64,000 bases of DNA from Splendidivirga corallicola (GTDB lineage Bacteria; Bacteroidota; Bacteroidia; Cytophagales; Cyclobacteriaceae). The stretch spans positions 310,001 through 374,000 of the forward strand of contig JAUJEA010000001.1 of assembly GCA_030442035.1 (NCBI GenBank), given 5' to 3'. Positions 1 through 11,032 of the stretch are shown here, piece by piece; the stretch's first letter is position 1, and every line of letters starts with the position of its first letter. Under the pieces are notes generated by a model, which searched no databases, had not been told where the DNA came from, and saw nothing but the letters and a program-made list of their open reading frames with translations. A program made the position numbers and the translations under genes.

Positions 1-1
1 C

Positions 2-409
2 GATGAAATATTAGACAAAGTCTCATTTGTAATTCGTTTCATGGCTTTGTTCAGCATTGTAACAGGGTTCTTTGTGTTGTTCAGTTCTGTTGTACTAAGC
101 AAATTTCAGCGTATTCAGGAAAGTGTCTTGTTGAGAACGATCGGTGCTAATAGAAAGCACATTGTTTTTATTACCTCACTGGAATATTTCTTTTTAGGAA
201 GTCTGGGAGCAGCCACCGGTATTATTCTGTCGCTATTGTCAAGCTGGGCCCTTGCTTATTTCAGTTTTGAATCAACTTTTGTTCCCAATCCACTACCTAT
301 GGTAGTCGTATACGTGGTCATCACAACGCTTACTGTTCTTATTGGTGTCCTGAACAGCAGGGAAGTTCTCAACAAACCTCCCCTGGAAGTATTGCGAAAG
401 GAGGTCTAG
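2..409 (+). CDS. ABC transporter permease, FtsX/MacB family, C-terminal fragment
   Basis: The reading frame is open from the first bases of the window, so the gene begins upstream and only about 135 C-terminal residues are seen. They hold three hydrophobic segments and the typical FtsX-like permease core: a transmembrane helix, a cytoplasmic stretch with LLRTIGANRKHI, a second helix pair, and the terminal PPLEVLRKE motif that ends many MacB/LolC-type permeases. The family extrudes lipoproteins, peptides or drugs using a separate ATPase; which substrate applies cannot be told from this fragment. Its TAG stop sits on a CTAG palindrome that also supplies the stop of the convergent oxidoreductase gene at 406. 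Confidence 0.85.
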   Translation, partial: DEILDKVSFVIRFMALFSIVTGFFVLFSSVVLSKFQRIQESVLLRTIGANRKHIVFITSLEYFFLGSLGAATGIILSLLSSWALAYFSFESTFVPNPLPMVVVYVVITTLTVLIGVLNSREVLNKPPLEVLRKEV

Positions 410-1374
410 AAATTTACATGGATCCCTTCCTCTACGGATTGCTCACAGGCTTCAATGATACGTTGACAAGTGATAGCATCTTCAAGACTGGAGAGGGGTT
501 CTTCGCCATGACGAAGTACATTATCAATAAAATGTGTGGCCGTGTTTTTAATCGATTCAGGGTAACAGTGATAGGTTTGTGAATGCGCTCCGTTTCTCTC
601 ATTGATCACCCAATCTCGGTAACTGTAACGGGTACTTCCCTTCGTACCAATCACTTTGATGGCACAAGTCCATGGATCTCCGGAATGATCATCATTAGCA
701 AAACTGGCACTTAAGTGGCTCAAGGCACCATTTTCCATTTTCATATTAGCCATAGCCACATTTTCCTGGGGAGCAATGGTTCCATTGATTGTACTCTTGA
801 AACAAGAAATTGATTTTGGACGACCGGCCAAATACAACATGGTGTAGGAATGATGTGTTAATATTTGCCTGATAACACCTGGATATTTTGCCCGTATCTC
901 TTCCGCATGCTGAATGTTATAAAGCATGTAAAACTGAGTGATCTCTCCCAGTTGTCCATTGCGGATCATTGAATGTGTTCGCTTTATGCCATTCTCATAG
1001 ATGTAGTTGTGAACAGGCATACATTTGATACCCGTTTCGCTGACTGCATCCTGCATTTTCTTTAATTCTTCTATATTCGAAGCGGCAGGTTTTTCAACGA
1101 GGACATGTTTCCCTGCTTTGGCAGCCCTGATCGTGTATTCACAGTGCGTTTCCATATTGGTTAATATGAAAACAGCATCTATTTCCGGATCATTGAATAG
1201 ATCATCTTCGGATTCATAGGTTTTGCATCCATATTTTGCGGCTTTAGCTCTTCCTTTTTCAGCCGTCCTGTTCCAGAGGCCCTTAAGCTCCGCTCCATAC
1301 AATCCATTCACGGCCTCGGCGTGCAGGTCAGCTACATCACCTGCCCCAAGCAATCCAATCCTTATTGTGTTCAT
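406..1374 (-). CDS. Gfo/Idh/MocA family oxidoreductase
   Basis: This 322-residue protein has the two-domain plan of the glucose-fructose oxidoreductase/inositol dehydrogenase family. An N-terminal Rossmann fold shows GLLGAGDVA (residues 8-16) for NAD(P) binding, and the EKP motif at 94-96 carries the lysine that is catalytic in the family. The C-terminal half is the alpha/beta substrate domain. Enzymes of this family oxidise or reduce sugar hydroxyls, often at C2 or C3. It is the last gene of the minus-strand sugar island and overlaps the preceding epimerase gene by 4 bp (1371-1374), so the two are probably translationally coupled. The substrate is not predictable from sequence. Confidence 0.9.
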   Translation of the reverse strand: MNTIRIGLLGAGDVADLHAEAVNGLYGAELKGLWNRTAEKGRAKAAKYGCKTYESEDDLFNDPEIDAVFILTNMETHCEYTIRAAKAGKHVLVEKPAASNIEELKKMQDAVSETGIKCMPVHNYIYENGIKRTHSMIRNGQLGEITQFYMLYNIQHAEEIRAKYPGVIRQILTHHSYTMLYLAGRPKSISCFKSTINGTIAPQENVAMANMKMENGALSHLSASFANDDHSGDPWTCAIKVIGTKGSTRYSYRDWVINERNGAHSQTYHCYPESIKNTATHFIDNVLRHGEEPLSSLEDAITCQRIIEACEQSVEEGIHVNF

Positions 1375-2390
1375 ATACTTTCTACCGAATAGTTCAGAAT
1401 TCCTTTTTTGGCCATCTCCTGAAACGCCAGGAGAGAATGATTTACGCCCTTCTCTATACTGGTTAAGGGCAGATCTCCAAAGGTCCTGTCAATTTTCTCA
1501 TGACTAAGATCCGAAACAAATAAATTGGGTTCGGCTCCATTGGCTATGGATAGTTGAGCAAATTCGCCTATTCCTAATTTTTCTGCCTGGTCTTTTACAA
1601 TGGCTAAAAATTTTTCGACTTCTATTGTCTGGCCTTTAATGTTAAAGGCACCAAAGCCCTCGTAAGGTTGTAAAGTGCAAGAAGCAAAGTGGTCGCCAAC
1701 GTCCTCTACAAAGTGATAGTTCTCACGGCCTTCATAAGGCATTTCAAACGGTATTATTTCCCCTGTCGCCGTACCCAAAGCAATAGCTTTAAGTGCATTC
1801 GTTGGCGCGGAGGTCTTTCCTTTGTCCCTACCCTTTCCATAAGTCGTATTTAAACGAAGACAAACCGTAGGAACCTGTGTGTTATCGTAAAACAAACGTG
1901 CCAAATGTTCACCTGCCAACTTCCAAATCCCGTAATGATTTGGTGGAGCAAGCTGTGCGTCTTCTTTAATGCTCGACTCCGTATACATCGATCGCATTCC
2001 ATAGACTGCCGCTGAGCTTGCAAAGACAAACCTTTTCAGTCTTGGGAGTTTCTCTGCTACATCAAACAGGACCATCGTACCGCCTGTGTTGATTTCCATA
2101 CCCTGTATATGATATTTGGAACAATCAGGACTTTGATAAGCTCCTAAATGAATAATGTGGGTTGGGTTCACACGATGAAGCACCTCTTCTATGGCATCAT
2201 AATCAGCAACATCCAGTGTCACAAATTCCAAACGTGGATCCAATTCATCACCAATCCATAATTTCAATGGATCTGTATTGGTTGAACGCGTAGCTACTAC
2301 GATTCTTTCCACTTCATCAGATTGCAACAATTTATGAATTGTTACAGAACCAATACACCCTGTGCCACCGGTTATAAAAATTGTAGCCAT
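1371..2390 (-). CDS. NAD-dependent epimerase/dehydratase (extended SDR)
   Basis: The 339-residue protein starts with the nucleotide-binding glycine motif GGTGCIG (residues 8-14). It has the SSAAVYG segment around 125-131 and the catalytic Y153-x3-K157 pair of extended short-chain dehydrogenases. Such enzymes epimerise, dehydrate or oxidise sugars, usually as nucleotide sugars, though uronate dehydrogenases share the fold. Placement between a zinc alcohol dehydrogenase and a Gfo/Idh/MocA oxidoreductase suggests a catabolic redox step on a free sugar rather than a nucleotide-sugar route; this is inference. The start ATG at 2390 is followed by the hydrophobic first beta strand MATIFITGG, as expected. 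Confidence 0.88.
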   Translation of the reverse strand: MATIFITGGTGCIGSVTIHKLLQSDEVERIVVATRSTNTDPLKLWIGDELDPRLEFVTLDVADYDAIEEVLHRVNPTHIIHLGAYQSPDCSKYHIQGMEINTGGTMVLFDVAEKLPRLKRFVFASSAAVYGMRSMYTESSIKEDAQLAPPNHYGIWKLAGEHLARLFYDNTQVPTVCLRLNTTYGKGRDKGKTSAPTNALKAIALGTATGEIIPFEMPYEGRENYHFVEDVGDHFASCTLQPYEGFGAFNIKGQTIEVEKFLAIVKDQAEKLGIGEFAQLSIANGAEPNLFVSDLSHEKIDRTFGDLPLTSIEKGVNHSLLAFQEMAKKGILNYSVESI

Positions 2391-2436
2391 TATTTTTTTG
2401 TCATTATTGTTTTTAGAAGATGGTATTCAGGAGCAA

Positions 2437-3549
2437 TTAATTCATTTTAACTACAGCCTTAATATTGTTCGCTTTTATGGAGTCTTCAAAAGCCTGTTGA
2501 ACATCTTCAAAATCATACAAATTTATGTAATGCTCAGATGGGAACACATTTTGAACCAGAAGCTTTTGAGCCACCATGTAATCATCCCGACATGATCCCA
2601 TAGACCCTCTCATGTTTTGAGAGGAACGGGTCAAATGGGTAGCATTGATCTCAACTGTTCTCGGATATGTTGCTATGACACATATGTCTCCTTCCGGCTT
2701 GACTGCAAAACCTGCTTCTGAGAGAACCTTGGGTACACCGGAACATTCGATTAAGAGATCAACCTTATTATTCGTTCCAAACGGTAATCCGTCATTATCC
2801 ACAACACCTTCCTCCAGATGTGTGATAAGTGACTTATCTTCCGATACTATGATGGTTATAAATCCTCTTTCCTGTGCAAGTTTTAATCTTCGGGAACGAT
2901 CATGTTCGATACCTGTCACCGCCACTCTGGCTCCGGCAGCTCTTGCAAGCTCCGCAGCCATCAATCCTATTATCCCACATCCTGTAACCACCACGTCCAT
3001 CCCTGGTCTGATATTACATTTATTATAAATGGCATTGACAACTACTGACAGAGGTTCTACCAAGGCTCCCTGCTCCGGAGTGAGCTTATCAATAAAAGGA
3101 ACTACTCGATCTGATTCCAGAATCATCTGTTGTCCAAATCCACCATTTCTATGGAAACCCAATATTTGTTTTGAAGGGCATAAATTCCATTTGGCGATAC
3201 TACAAGCGGGACAATCTTCTTTTTGACAACCAAGCATTGCCAAAGGAGTGAATATATCCCCTACTTTTAAATCACCGTGATCTCCCGGACCCAGTTCCAG
3301 AATTTTTGCGCTGCATTCATGGCCAATTACCCGGGGCCTTTCTACCCAGTCAAAATTCGGTTTCCCCAGACACGCACTGTTATCCGATCCACAAATCCCC
3401 GTATAGAGCGTTTGTGCTAAAATTTCCCCTTCCTTTAATTCCGGTATTTCCATGTCAATAACAGAAGTATTGCTTATGACGGACGCCCCGGAATTAGGAA
3501 CTATCTTTTCTCTGCCATGCAGACAAAATCCTTTAATCAATTCACTCAT
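2437..3549 (-). CDS. zinc-dependent alcohol/sugar dehydrogenase (MDR family)
   Basis: This 370-residue protein is a medium-chain dehydrogenase. Catalytic zinc ligands are visible as C53 (in GICGSD) and H77-E78 (in GHECSA). The structural zinc lobe has C108, C113, C116 and C124. The coenzyme domain has VVVTGCGIIGLMAAELA near residues 184-200. Relatives include threonine, sorbitol and glucose dehydrogenases, which oxidise a secondary hydroxyl with NAD(P). The gene lies 46 bp upstream of the epimerase gene and 149 bp downstream of the next oxidoreductase, so it could belong to the same long transcript or begin a distal unit. I found no clear TAnnTTTG promoter in that 149-bp gap. Confidence 0.9.
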   Translation of the reverse strand: MSELIKGFCLHGREKIVPNSGASVISNTSVIDMEIPELKEGEILAQTLYTGICGSDNSACLGKPNFDWVERPRVIGHECSAKILELGPGDHGDLKVGDIFTPLAMLGCQKEDCPACSIAKWNLCPSKQILGFHRNGGFGQQMILESDRVVPFIDKLTPEQGALVEPLSVVVNAIYNKCNIRPGMDVVVTGCGIIGLMAAELARAAGARVAVTGIEHDRSRRLKLAQERGFITIIVSEDKSLITHLEEGVVDNDGLPFGTNNKVDLLIECSGVPKVLSEAGFAVKPEGDICVIATYPRTVEINATHLTRSSQNMRGSMGSCRDDYMVAQKLLVQNVFPSEHYINLYDFEDVQQAFEDSIKANNIKAVVKMN

Positions 3550-3698
3550 TTTATCACAAAATTGAATTTTTCCTAAGGTATTTTCTAATGAAGTCCATTT
3601 TCACAACTACTGAGAATCTTTGTTTCCGATTGGAAATCTACTGTATAGTTGTAATTAATTATTGACCAACACTTATACAATGAGTACAAAATGGCATT

Positions 3699-4853
3699 TT
3701 ACCAATCCACACCAGTTTCCTTCCAGCTCCTCGATTCGGCTGACTTCAATACTGCTTCACAAACTTTCTGTGTTTCTTGCGCCTCTTTGAATGTAGGGGA
3801 ACAAGATTCTCCTGTTTCAAGGCTTTTCAGGAAATCTGCTACCTGGTGAACAAAAGTATGCTCATACCCTATGGAGAGTCCGGGTACCCACCACTTATCC
3901 ATATAAGGTTGATCTCCATCTGTAACATGAATGGAACGCCAACCACGGACTACGGAATCATCCCGGTGATCGAAATATTCAAGACGGGTAAGGTCATGCA
4001 GATCCCAGCGAATCGAAGCATGTTCCCCATTGATCTCAAATGTGTACAAAGCCTTATGACCCCGGGCATATCGCGTGGATTCAAAGAGCCCTAAAGATCC
4101 ATTGTCGAAATGACAATGGAATATACATGCATCGTCTATTCCTACCTTCTGTACCTCTCCTGTTGACTGATGCAATCTTTCCTTGACGAATGTCTCTGTA
4201 ACTGCTGAAACATCTTTAATTCCCCCGTTCAACCACATGGCTGTGTCGATACAGTGCGCCAAAAGGTCTCCGGTTACACCGGATCCGGCTGCATCATTAT
4301 CTAATCGCCACAACGCTTCTCCTCCTTGTGGTAGTTCGGGGTTTATAGTCCAGTCTTGCAAGAAGTTGGCCCGATAGTGAAATATCTTGCCAAGTTTACC
4401 GGAATCAACGAGTTGTTTGGCTAATGTTACTGCTGGTACTCTTCTATAATTGTACCATACAGTATTCTTAACGCCTGCTTTTTCAACTGCGTCCACCATT
4501 GGCTGTGCTTCAGCAACTGTACGTGCCAAAGGTTTTTCACAAAGCACCATCTTTCCAGCCTCTGCCGCAGCTATGGCAATTTCTGCATGCATGTTGTTAG
4601 GTGTGCAGATATCAATCGCATCAATATCGTCGCGGGCGATCAACGTTTTCCAATCGGTTTCAATAGATTCATATCCCCATTGATCAGCAAATGCCTTTAC
4701 TCTCTCTTCATTACGTGCACAAACGGCTTTTAGTACAGGTCGATAGGCTAGTTCCGGAAAGAAATCTCCCAGGCGTTTATAGGCATTGGAATGGGTTCTT
4801 CCCATAAACCCATAACCGATTAAGCCTATTCTTAGTGTTTTTTTATCTTCCAT
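3699..4853 (-). CDS. Gfo/Idh/MocA family oxidoreductase
   Basis: A 384-residue member of the Gfo/Idh/MocA family, longer than its neighbour at 406 and not closely similar to it. The NAD-binding [16 protein letters not shown] segment lies at residues 10-25 and the catalytic-lysine motif EKP at 106-108. The C-terminal domain is rich in Trp and Asp, as in periplasm-independent sugar dehydrogenases of the levoglucosan/YcjS type. The likely reaction is NAD-linked oxidation or reduction at a ring carbon of a sugar. It sits 99 bp downstream of a TIM-barrel isomerase, a pairing frequent in Bacteroidota and Planctomycetota sugar loci. Confidence 0.9.
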   Translation of the reverse strand: MEDKKTLRIGLIGYGFMGRTHSNAYKRLGDFFPELAYRPVLKAVCARNEERVKAFADQWGYESIETDWKTLIARDDIDAIDICTPNNMHAEIAIAAAEAGKMVLCEKPLARTVAEAQPMVDAVEKAGVKNTVWYNYRRVPAVTLAKQLVDSGKLGKIFHYRANFLQDWTINPELPQGGEALWRLDNDAAGSGVTGDLLAHCIDTAMWLNGGIKDVSAVTETFVKERLHQSTGEVQKVGIDDACIFHCHFDNGSLGLFESTRYARGHKALYTFEINGEHASIRWDLHDLTRLEYFDHRDDSVVRGWRSIHVTDGDQPYMDKWWVPGLSIGYEHTFVHQVADFLKSLETGESCSPTFKEAQETQKVCEAVLKSAESRSWKETGVDW

Positions 4854-4952
4854 TTTTTGTTCTCGTATTCTTTGGTAATTGTCTTGATTTCTTGGTTATG
4901 ATAAAGATTATAGCAGCATATCCCACTTATTTTCAATCTTGGTAATGCTTAA

Positions 4953-6002
4953 CTATTCTTCCTCGAACCAACCATGTTGCTGACGAACTTTTATCATGGC
5001 GGCTAAAATGTCATTCCAGGTTTTGGGCTGCATCATTACCTCATTCGGAAACATACAACCATCCCAACAAATATGTCTAAAAGCTTTTGTCAGCGTACCA
5101 TCTTCGTTTCTCAACCAATGACCCGCGTCGGTAGCGATATCCAGCTTTCCATTAGGGTCTGTTGCCTGGCAGTGTCTGCCGGTTTTGTCGTGCGATCCCG
5201 AACCAAAAACGGTTCCATCATTTTGAGCAACATGGAAATCAATCGTCCAGGGTCTCAAAGCGGCGGTTAATCTTTTAAGGCCAGCTGTTAATGTTTCTCT
5301 ATCTTCCCATCTAAAATCCTCAGGTAATATTCTTTCATCCGCTTTGTTATATCCCAGAAGATACAGTAAAGTATGTGCCATATCAGCCTGAAATCCAATA
5401 TTTGGTCGATCAACCGCTTCCAATGTATCAATCATTGTTTTCCAGCCATGCATACCTCCCCAGCATATTTCACCTTCAGCGGCCAAAGATTCTCCATAAT
5501 CAGCAGCAACATCACAGGCCTCACGAAATGTTTGAGCTATCAATTTTGTGTTTCCAACCGGATCAGCAGCCCAGCCAGCGGGATCGCAGGATGAATCTAT
5601 TCGCACAACCCCATTGGGTCGAACTCCTAATTCTCTTAACTTTTTAGCGATATTACAAGCCTTGCGGACCTGGGTCACAAATTGAGCGCGTTCTTCTTTA
5701 GTACCCATGGCCGATCCACCTCCTGTGGGTGTCCAAACCGGGGCTACAAGACTTCCAATTTCAAGATTTTTTGCCATGGCTTTATCTGCCATCGCTTTGA
5801 TCCCATCATCAGATGAGTCGATATCCATATGAGGGTCAAAAAGAAAAAGGTCGAATCCATCAAATTTAACACCGTCTACCTCTGCATTGGCAGTAAGGTC
5901 TATCATAGTATCAATGGAAATTGCTGGCTCCGAATCCGCTCCCTTCCCTACCACACCAGGCCATGAAGCGTTGTGAAGTTTAGGATAGTTATTTTCTTGC
6001 AT
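4953..6002 (-). CDS. sugar phosphate isomerase/epimerase (AP-endonuclease-like TIM barrel)
   Basis: This 349-residue protein belongs to the xylose-isomerase-like/AP endonuclease 2 superfamily. Candidate metal-binding residues at strand ends are the Glu in [10 protein letters not shown], the Asp in QADMAHT and the His in DFHVAQNDG. The unusual length is due to loops between strands, including the [12 protein letters not shown] region. Members isomerise or epimerise keto sugars, and some act in pathways with 3-keto-glycosides. It follows the giant lipoprotein gene by only 5 bp, so the two are co-transcribed. Cytoplasmic location is likely because no signal peptide is seen. The substrate is unknown. 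Confidence 0.85.
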   Translation of the reverse strand: MQENNYPKLHNASWPGVVGKGADSEPAISIDTMIDLTANAEVDGVKFDGFDLFLFDPHMDIDSSDDGIKAMADKAMAKNLEIGSLVAPVWTPTGGGSAMGTKEERAQFVTQVRKACNIAKKLRELGVRPNGVVRIDSSCDPAGWAADPVGNTKLIAQTFREACDVAADYGESLAAEGEICWGGMHGWKTMIDTLEAVDRPNIGFQADMAHTLLYLLGYNKADERILPEDFRWEDRETLTAGLKRLTAALRPWTIDFHVAQNDGTVFGSGSHDKTGRHCQATDPNGKLDIATDAGHWLRNEDGTLTKAFRHICWDGCMFPNEVMMQPKTWNDILAAMIKVRQQHGWFEEE

Positions 6003-6007
6003 AGTTT

Positions 6008-9000
6008 TTATTGTTTATCTTTTTTTACTATTTCACCAGGCATTATCAGTGATTCCCAATCAGCCAAATCAGATGGTTTTACTTTGGCTTTATAACCATC
6101 GAAGTTAAAGGTTGTAGGTTTATACTCACCAACAAACTCAATATTATTATCTGTTTTAATATCCTCCTCCATTTCCATTGCCCAGAAACATGCATTGAGT
6201 ACCATTCTTCTGAATCCCTTGCTCAAAAGATCTTCTGAGGCACCATGGGTCGTGGTAAATACACGCCCACTGGCTCCGGATTCCAATGTGTAGTTTCTCA
6301 CCCAGGCCACAGGGAGTTCCTGTTTTGTTTTATCCGGCTTGGCATCCGGAGTCATTCCATTGAGTATCTTACCACGTGCCAAAATAGTCCCTCCACGTCT
6401 TCTTGGGTAAGCCTTATATCCTCCTGACTGTGCCCAGATATCCTCAACTCCTCGCATGATGGGATGTTCTTTCTGTGCCTCATCAATGATGATCTTAGAG
6501 GCTTGTTCGTGATTTTTTCCATAATGACCAACCCAGGTTTCACCCAATATTGTCTCTCCAAAACCACCATTCCAGTCTCTTTTTGGTCCATCATAATTAA
6601 AGCTGTAATGTTCCCATTTGGCATTTGATTTATTACTAAATGCATGAGTAGCCGTACGAAGACCTATAACAGGGCCACCACGTTCCAGGTAATCATCTAT
6701 ATATTCCATTTGCTCATCCATGAAATTGGAAAAGCGCGTAAAAATTACCATCAGATCCGCCTCTTCGAGCGCTTCAAGCCCTCTAAGATTGGAACTACCA
6801 GGAAGAATGTGTCCTCCTTCATCCAACGGCCAAACTACTGTGCAGGTAAAGCCGTATCTCTTCGCCAAAATCCGGGCCAGGGCAGGTAATGATTCTTCAC
6901 TTCTGTATTCATGATCACCAGCCACAAAAACGATATTCTTTCCTAATCCTGGTCCCTCTTCACCTTTGTAAACCACTTTGTACTTTTCCGAATCTTCCTG
7001 TTTCGCTGGCATTACTTTCATAATGCCTCTCATCAATGCCCAGTGTCCCGGATATGAACAAATAAAATCATAATCATCCGGGGTTTCCGGGGCCATGAAT
7101 TTTATTACATCGATCTCTCCTTCGCTGATCAGTCTGCTGGCTGCCAATACCTCCTTACTCTCCGGCACAAAACCTTCCTTCATTGCGCCGGCAGCGACAC
7201 CTATTTCTTCCGCTTTGCCAGGATTCAGAATGAGCACATTATGTGGCATGGCATCCGGATTAGTAAAAATAATTTTAACCGGTTGTCCTGCTATAACAGA
7301 GAATTCCTTCAAGTCAAATTTCATCTTCTCCGGCACAGACCGAATATTGATCTCTGCCATTTGCAAGCCACGCAAATCATTTCTTACCTTTTCGTATTCT
7401 TCTTTTGGAAGTCGCAATGAAAGCTTTCTCACAAGCTTGGAACCATTTTTAAATGAATCCTGATCCCGTTCAAAGGGTGGAACTTTACTTAGATAATCCA
7501 GCACCACATTTGCCATCGATCTTACTTTGGACTCGGACAGGTCTTCCATATCAAGTTCCGACAAAGTGTTGATAGCTATTCCTTCGAGTTTTCCTTGTTC
7601 CAGCAGTTGATTTAAATCGGCGAATGCTTCGGATTCATGGCCCGGCATATCCATCAGGTTCACTATGGCTAATTGACCTAAATTACCTGAAGTGGATGCT
7701 TCTTTTGTCAAAATCTCTACTTCTACATCCAGTTTATCCGTTTTATCGAATAACATCGATCTCACATATGGATAGTATGCATCTCGTTTTTCACCGTCCT
7801 CAATCACCTGCAACGCATTAAGTAGAGCACTTATACCGCTGCTACTTACTACAGATCTACGATAAATGTCTTCCGGAGTCTCCCCTATTTTCATTAAAGC
7901 ATTTGTCGCTGCCACTCTTCCACGGGTAGAAGACTTTTTGTTGGAAAATAATGACCAAATACCATTTTTATGATTTTTCAATTCCTCAGCAGTAAGCGTC
8001 GAGAACAAATCGTATAAACCTATTCCGGCATTTTTTTCATTTTGCATCGATTCCAACAGTATTGCTGCTTTATCTTTTCCTGTTAATTTTTCCAGGTTTT
8101 CAAGGGCAGCCTGGCCAATGTTTGTGGGCAATTCTTGGTGAACCAAAAGTGTACGGCTTACTTCTTCGGTTTGATCCAATCTGAAAATTTCATCAGCACT
8201 ACCATTTTTCAAGACAAATGCAACGCCAGCATCCGAAAGTTTCTGTCCGTTCTTCAGAGCTTCCTTCCAATAAATATCCAGAGATTTACGTGCATAAGCT
8301 ATTTGCTCATCCAGTTGTATATCCAGTGGTCTGTTCGACACCTCAAAAATTATTTCGGAGGCTTCAAGCCCTTCAAAGCTATTTGCCGCCAGCACCGCCT
8401 GGGCTCGAACCAAAGGTTCGGGATCCATGGCAGCCTTTTTTAATAATGTCAGGCCATTTTCAACTTTTGACCCCCAATGCCCTAAGACGCGCACGCCTGC
8501 TGAACGTGTTCTTGCATCCGGAATCTCCAATACCTTTTCCAGCAATTCTTTGTTAACAACCCGATGCATTTGATATATCCAAAGACATTCCAGCAAGGGT
8601 TGTGCATCTTCAGATTTCTTAGGATTTAAGTTGGCTGCGAACTTATCAACTTCAGCAAGGACTTTATCTGTTTCTCTACCGGTTAATTCGGTACGAACCC
8701 TTGTTCTTGTACCGTTTTGTCTGGATCTTAGGTGTTGAAGAATTTCACCAATAGGTTTGTCTTTCATCTTGACAGGTTTTAGCAATGGCCTGCCCTTGGC
8801 TGTCATTCGATAGATTCTTCCATGTTTATGATCTCGTCCCGGATCACGTATATTATGCTGCATATGGCCAATTAATGCATTGTGCCAATCCAGAATGTAC
8901 AAGGCTCCATCTCCTCCTATTTCAGCACCGGCAGGGCGGAAATTTGGATCATCAGAAAGCAATAGGGTCTGTTTTTTTTCTACGGCCCTGATATCCGCAC

Positions 9001-10888
9001 CTTCATAAACAAAATCGTATTGAAGTATACCCTGAACACCAATCACATTACAAATAAGATAATCCCCATTATAACTTTCAGGAAAATGTTCGCTGGAAAT
9101 AATACCGGTTCCCGGTACAGGCCTTACCCGCTTTGTGTAAAACTGCCTTGCCGGCTGACCTTTTCCTATATTGATATAATAACCATTTCCTCCTGTTCCA
9201 TTCGTAACAAATTGGTACCCCCATTGATCAAACACATCTCCATGTGGGTTAGCGCCCAGAGGAAAATGAAGGCTGTACTCAAATGTTAAAGGATCAAAGC
9301 GGTAGATCCCGGGGCTTCTGTCATCTTTCCTGAATGGACCATAAGGAGTTTCGAGTTGCACTTTATTGAAAATACCCCGACCATAGTATAAGGCACCATC
9401 GGCTCCAAGCAGCATACTGTTGGCGCTATGGTGAGAATCTGCACTGGAAATTCCGTCCAGCAAACGCATCTTGAAGTCAGCTTTATCATCACCATCAGTA
9501 TCTTTCATGAAGTATAACTCAGGTGGCGCAGCAACAACCACCCCACCGTTCCAGAATACAAAACCGGTGACGCTATTAAGACCATCTGCCCAAACAATCG
9601 CTTCGTCGGCCTTTCCATCACCATCCTCATCAGGTAAGATAAGGATCTTGTCATTCATTTCTCCTCTGGGATTCCAATGCGGATATGTTGGCCAAGTCAC
9701 AACCCATAATCGCTCGTCTGAATCGAAAGCCATTTGAACCGGATTAATGAGATCCGGGAATTGTTCTTCCGAGGCAAAAAGATTCACCTCCAGATCACTT
9801 GGATAAGTCATTTTACCAATGGTCTCCTCTCCTCCGAGATAGATATATGGTTTTAATCTTGGTGTTTGTTTTCCCTTTTCATAGGATTTCACAACAATTG
9901 GCTCAGGTAAATTATCATCTTTTACGACATACTCCTTACCATTGGCTGCTGCCCAAACCGCATTGTCCCGATTATGTGTCATCACATCGAACATTTCCAT
10001 TTCCCTCAACATGACATCACGATTGGAAATGCCCTCCCAGGACAGCCATGATCGTCCACCGAATACATTAAAACCATCAGTAGTACGATAGCGATTGAAC
10101 CAGTGGAAATTTTTGTCTTTTACTGCCGCATTGATCTTCCCTAATCTATCTTCATTTTCACTCTCTTTTTCACCAAACAATTCCACATCAATTGCCGCAC
10201 CTAATAACTCATTCCCTTTGGCATTCAAATGAATACCATTAATAGTCAAAGGCTCTTCATTATTGACATACATTTCTTTCGTTAGTGTGAAAAGATTGAC
10301 GAAGCTTACTCCTTCTGCAACAGCAATAGAAGCCATAGCTTCTGTGTACATTTCTATCCTTTGATTGTTCTCATTACCATCAGGTAGGTGCCGGTTTTTA
10401 AGATCTTCGTGTGCAATTGGAGAAAACAGCACAATCTGAGGTGCATTTTTATTATTATATTTTTGTTTTTTTGAATGCCTGATAAAATCAAGTAAATCTT
10501 TTTTGAACTTATCCAATCCGGCTTCACCTTCAAAAGATTCATTAAATCCAAAGAATGCAAAGATCACATCTGCTTGCACGTGGGTTAAATGCTCATCAGG
10601 GCTACCAAATCCTTCCGATCTCTGACGAATAGTTAATTCATCTCCTGAAAAACCCAGATTACGAAAACTCAACGATTTTTCCGGAAATCGATGCTGAATA
10701 TGGGTCTCCATCCACCCTTCCTCCTGCATACGATCTGCGAGTGTATTTCCAATAATGGCGATGTGGTCACCTTTTTCAAATTCTAAATCCAGGATTAAGG
10801 TTTCACTTAACTCATTTGTTCGTGGAGTACAGGAAAATACCAATGTGATAAAACCGATGCATAGTAGCGCCTGAAGTGCTTTTCTCAT
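6008..10888 (-). CDS. multidomain lipoprotein: SGNH + PVC-type dehydrogenase propeller + HEAT + cupredoxin + ThuA
   Basis: The 1626-residue protein has a lipoprotein signal with lipobox VFSC (Cys20), so it is exported and lipid-anchored. Domains in order: SGNH-like (about 40-240), membrane-bound-dehydrogenase/PVC-type beta-propeller (about 360-695, with DEDGDGKAD and DTDGDDKAD calcium-like loops), HEAT-like repeats (about 730-1170), a cupredoxin (about 1190-1310) and ThuA (about 1319-1572). The SGNH nucleophile block reads IIGNTLAD instead of GDS, and the late DxxH block reads NGIH, so two catalytic residues are missing. The cupredoxin has all type-1 copper ligands: His in PHNVL near 1217, then C-x4-H-x3-M near 1279. 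There is no CxxCH haem motif. It heads the minus-strand operon behind an AraC-type operator. Extracytoplasmic sugar oxidation with copper-linked electron transfer is inferred. Confidence 0.85.
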   Translation of the reverse strand: MRKALQALLCIGFITLVFSCTPRTNELSETLILDLEFEKGDHIAIIGNTLADRMQEEGWMETHIQHRFPEKSLSFRNLGFSGDELTIRQRSEGFGSPDEHLTHVQADVIFAFFGFNESFEGEAGLDKFKKDLLDFIRHSKKQKYNNKNAPQIVLFSPIAHEDLKNRHLPDGNENNQRIEMYTEAMASIAVAEGVSFVNLFTLTKEMYVNNEEPLTINGIHLNAKGNELLGAAIDVELFGEKESENEDRLGKINAAVKDKNFHWFNRYRTTDGFNVFGGRSWLSWEGISNRDVMLREMEMFDVMTHNRDNAVWAAANGKEYVVKDDNLPEPIVVKSYEKGKQTPRLKPYIYLGGEETIGKMTYPSDLEVNLFASEEQFPDLINPVQMAFDSDERLWVVTWPTYPHWNPRGEMNDKILILPDEDGDGKADEAIVWADGLNSVTGFVFWNGGVVVAAPPELYFMKDTDGDDKADFKMRLLDGISSADSHHSANSMLLGADGALYYGRGIFNKVQLETPYGPFRKDDRSPGIYRFDPLTFEYSLHFPLGANPHGDVFDQWGYQFVTNGTGGNGYYINIGKGQPARQFYTKRVRPVPGTGIISSEHFPESYNGDYLICNVIGVQGILQYDFVYEGADIRAVEKKQTLLLSDDPNFRPAGAEIGGDGALYILDWHNALIGHMQHNIRDPGRDHKHGRIYRMTAKGRPLLKPVKMKDKPIGEILQHLRSRQNGTRTRVRTELTGRETDKVLAEVDKFAANLNPKKSEDAQPLLECLWIYQMHRVVNKELLEKVLEIPDARTRSAGVRVLGHWGSKVENGLTLLKKAAMDPEPLVRAQAVLAANSFEGLEASEIIFEVSNRPLDIQLDEQIAYARKSLDIYWKEALKNGQKLSDAGVAFVLKNGSADEIFRLDQTEEVSRTLLVHQELPTNIGQAALENLEKLTGKDKAAILLESMQNEKNAGIGLYDLFSTLTAEELKNHKNGIWSLFSNKKSSTRGRVAATNALMKIGETPEDIYRRSVVSSSGISALLNALQVIEDGEKRDAYYPYVRSMLFDKTDKLDVEVEILTKEASTSGNLGQLAIVNLMDMPGHESEAFADLNQLLEQGKLEGIAINTLSELDMEDLSESKVRSMANVVLDYLSKVPPFERDQDSFKNGSKLVRKLSLRLPKEEYEKVRNDLRGLQMAEINIRSVPEKMKFDLKEFSVIAGQPVKIIFTNPDAMPHNVLILNPGKAEEIGVAAGAMKEGFVPESKEVLAASRLISEGEIDVIKFMAPETPDDYDFICSYPGHWALMRGIMKVMPAKQEDSEKYKVVYKGEEGPGLGKNIVFVAGDHEYRSEESLPALARILAKRYGFTCTVVWPLDEGGHILPGSSNLRGLEALEEADLMVIFTRFSNFMDEQMEYIDDYLERGGPVIGLRTATHAFSNKSNAKWEHYSFNYDGPKRDWNGGFGETILGETWVGHYGKNHEQASKIIIDEAQKEHPIMRGVEDIWAQSGGYKAYPRRRGGTILARGKILNGMTPDAKPDKTKQELPVAWVRNYTLESGASGRVFTTTHGASEDLLSKGFRRMVLNACFWAMEMEEDIKTDNNIEFVGEYKPTTFNFDGYKAKVKPSDLADWESLIMPGEIVKKDKQ

Positions 10889-10930
10889 GAAATTTCTATA
10901 ATTGTTGTGTGATAGTTCTAATCCTATCTA

Positions 10931-10996
10931 CAAAGCTAAAATGCAATCAGACTTGATATTTCCTGTTTTTTAATAAAATATGACACTTTTTTGTCC
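10931..10996 (-). promoter_or_regulatory. predicted AraC operator plus promoter of the giant lipoprotein operon
   Basis: On the minus strand positions 10996-10960 read GGACAAAAAAGTGTCAT, then an AT spacer, then AAAAAACAGGAA. This matches 12112-12148 on the plus strand at 35 of 37 positions. Two A-tract half sites recur 21 bp apart, two helical turns, as expected for an AraC-family direct repeat. Exactly 21 bp downstream is TAGCTTTG (10938-10931), a fit to the Bacteroidota -7 box TAnnTTTG; no good -33 box is present, which suits an activator-dependent promoter. The site also lies 37 bp upstream of the araC start, so autoregulation is possible. Confidence 0.7.
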
Positions 10997-11032
10997 TAAA
11001 TTGGCTGAAATATTAATTTATTGTGAAAATTT

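Noticed and set aside
6245-10560. Several ORFs of 60-122 codons on both strands within the 1626-residue gene
   Set aside because: They lie inside the long coding frame that has clear domains throughout; none has homologous motifs.
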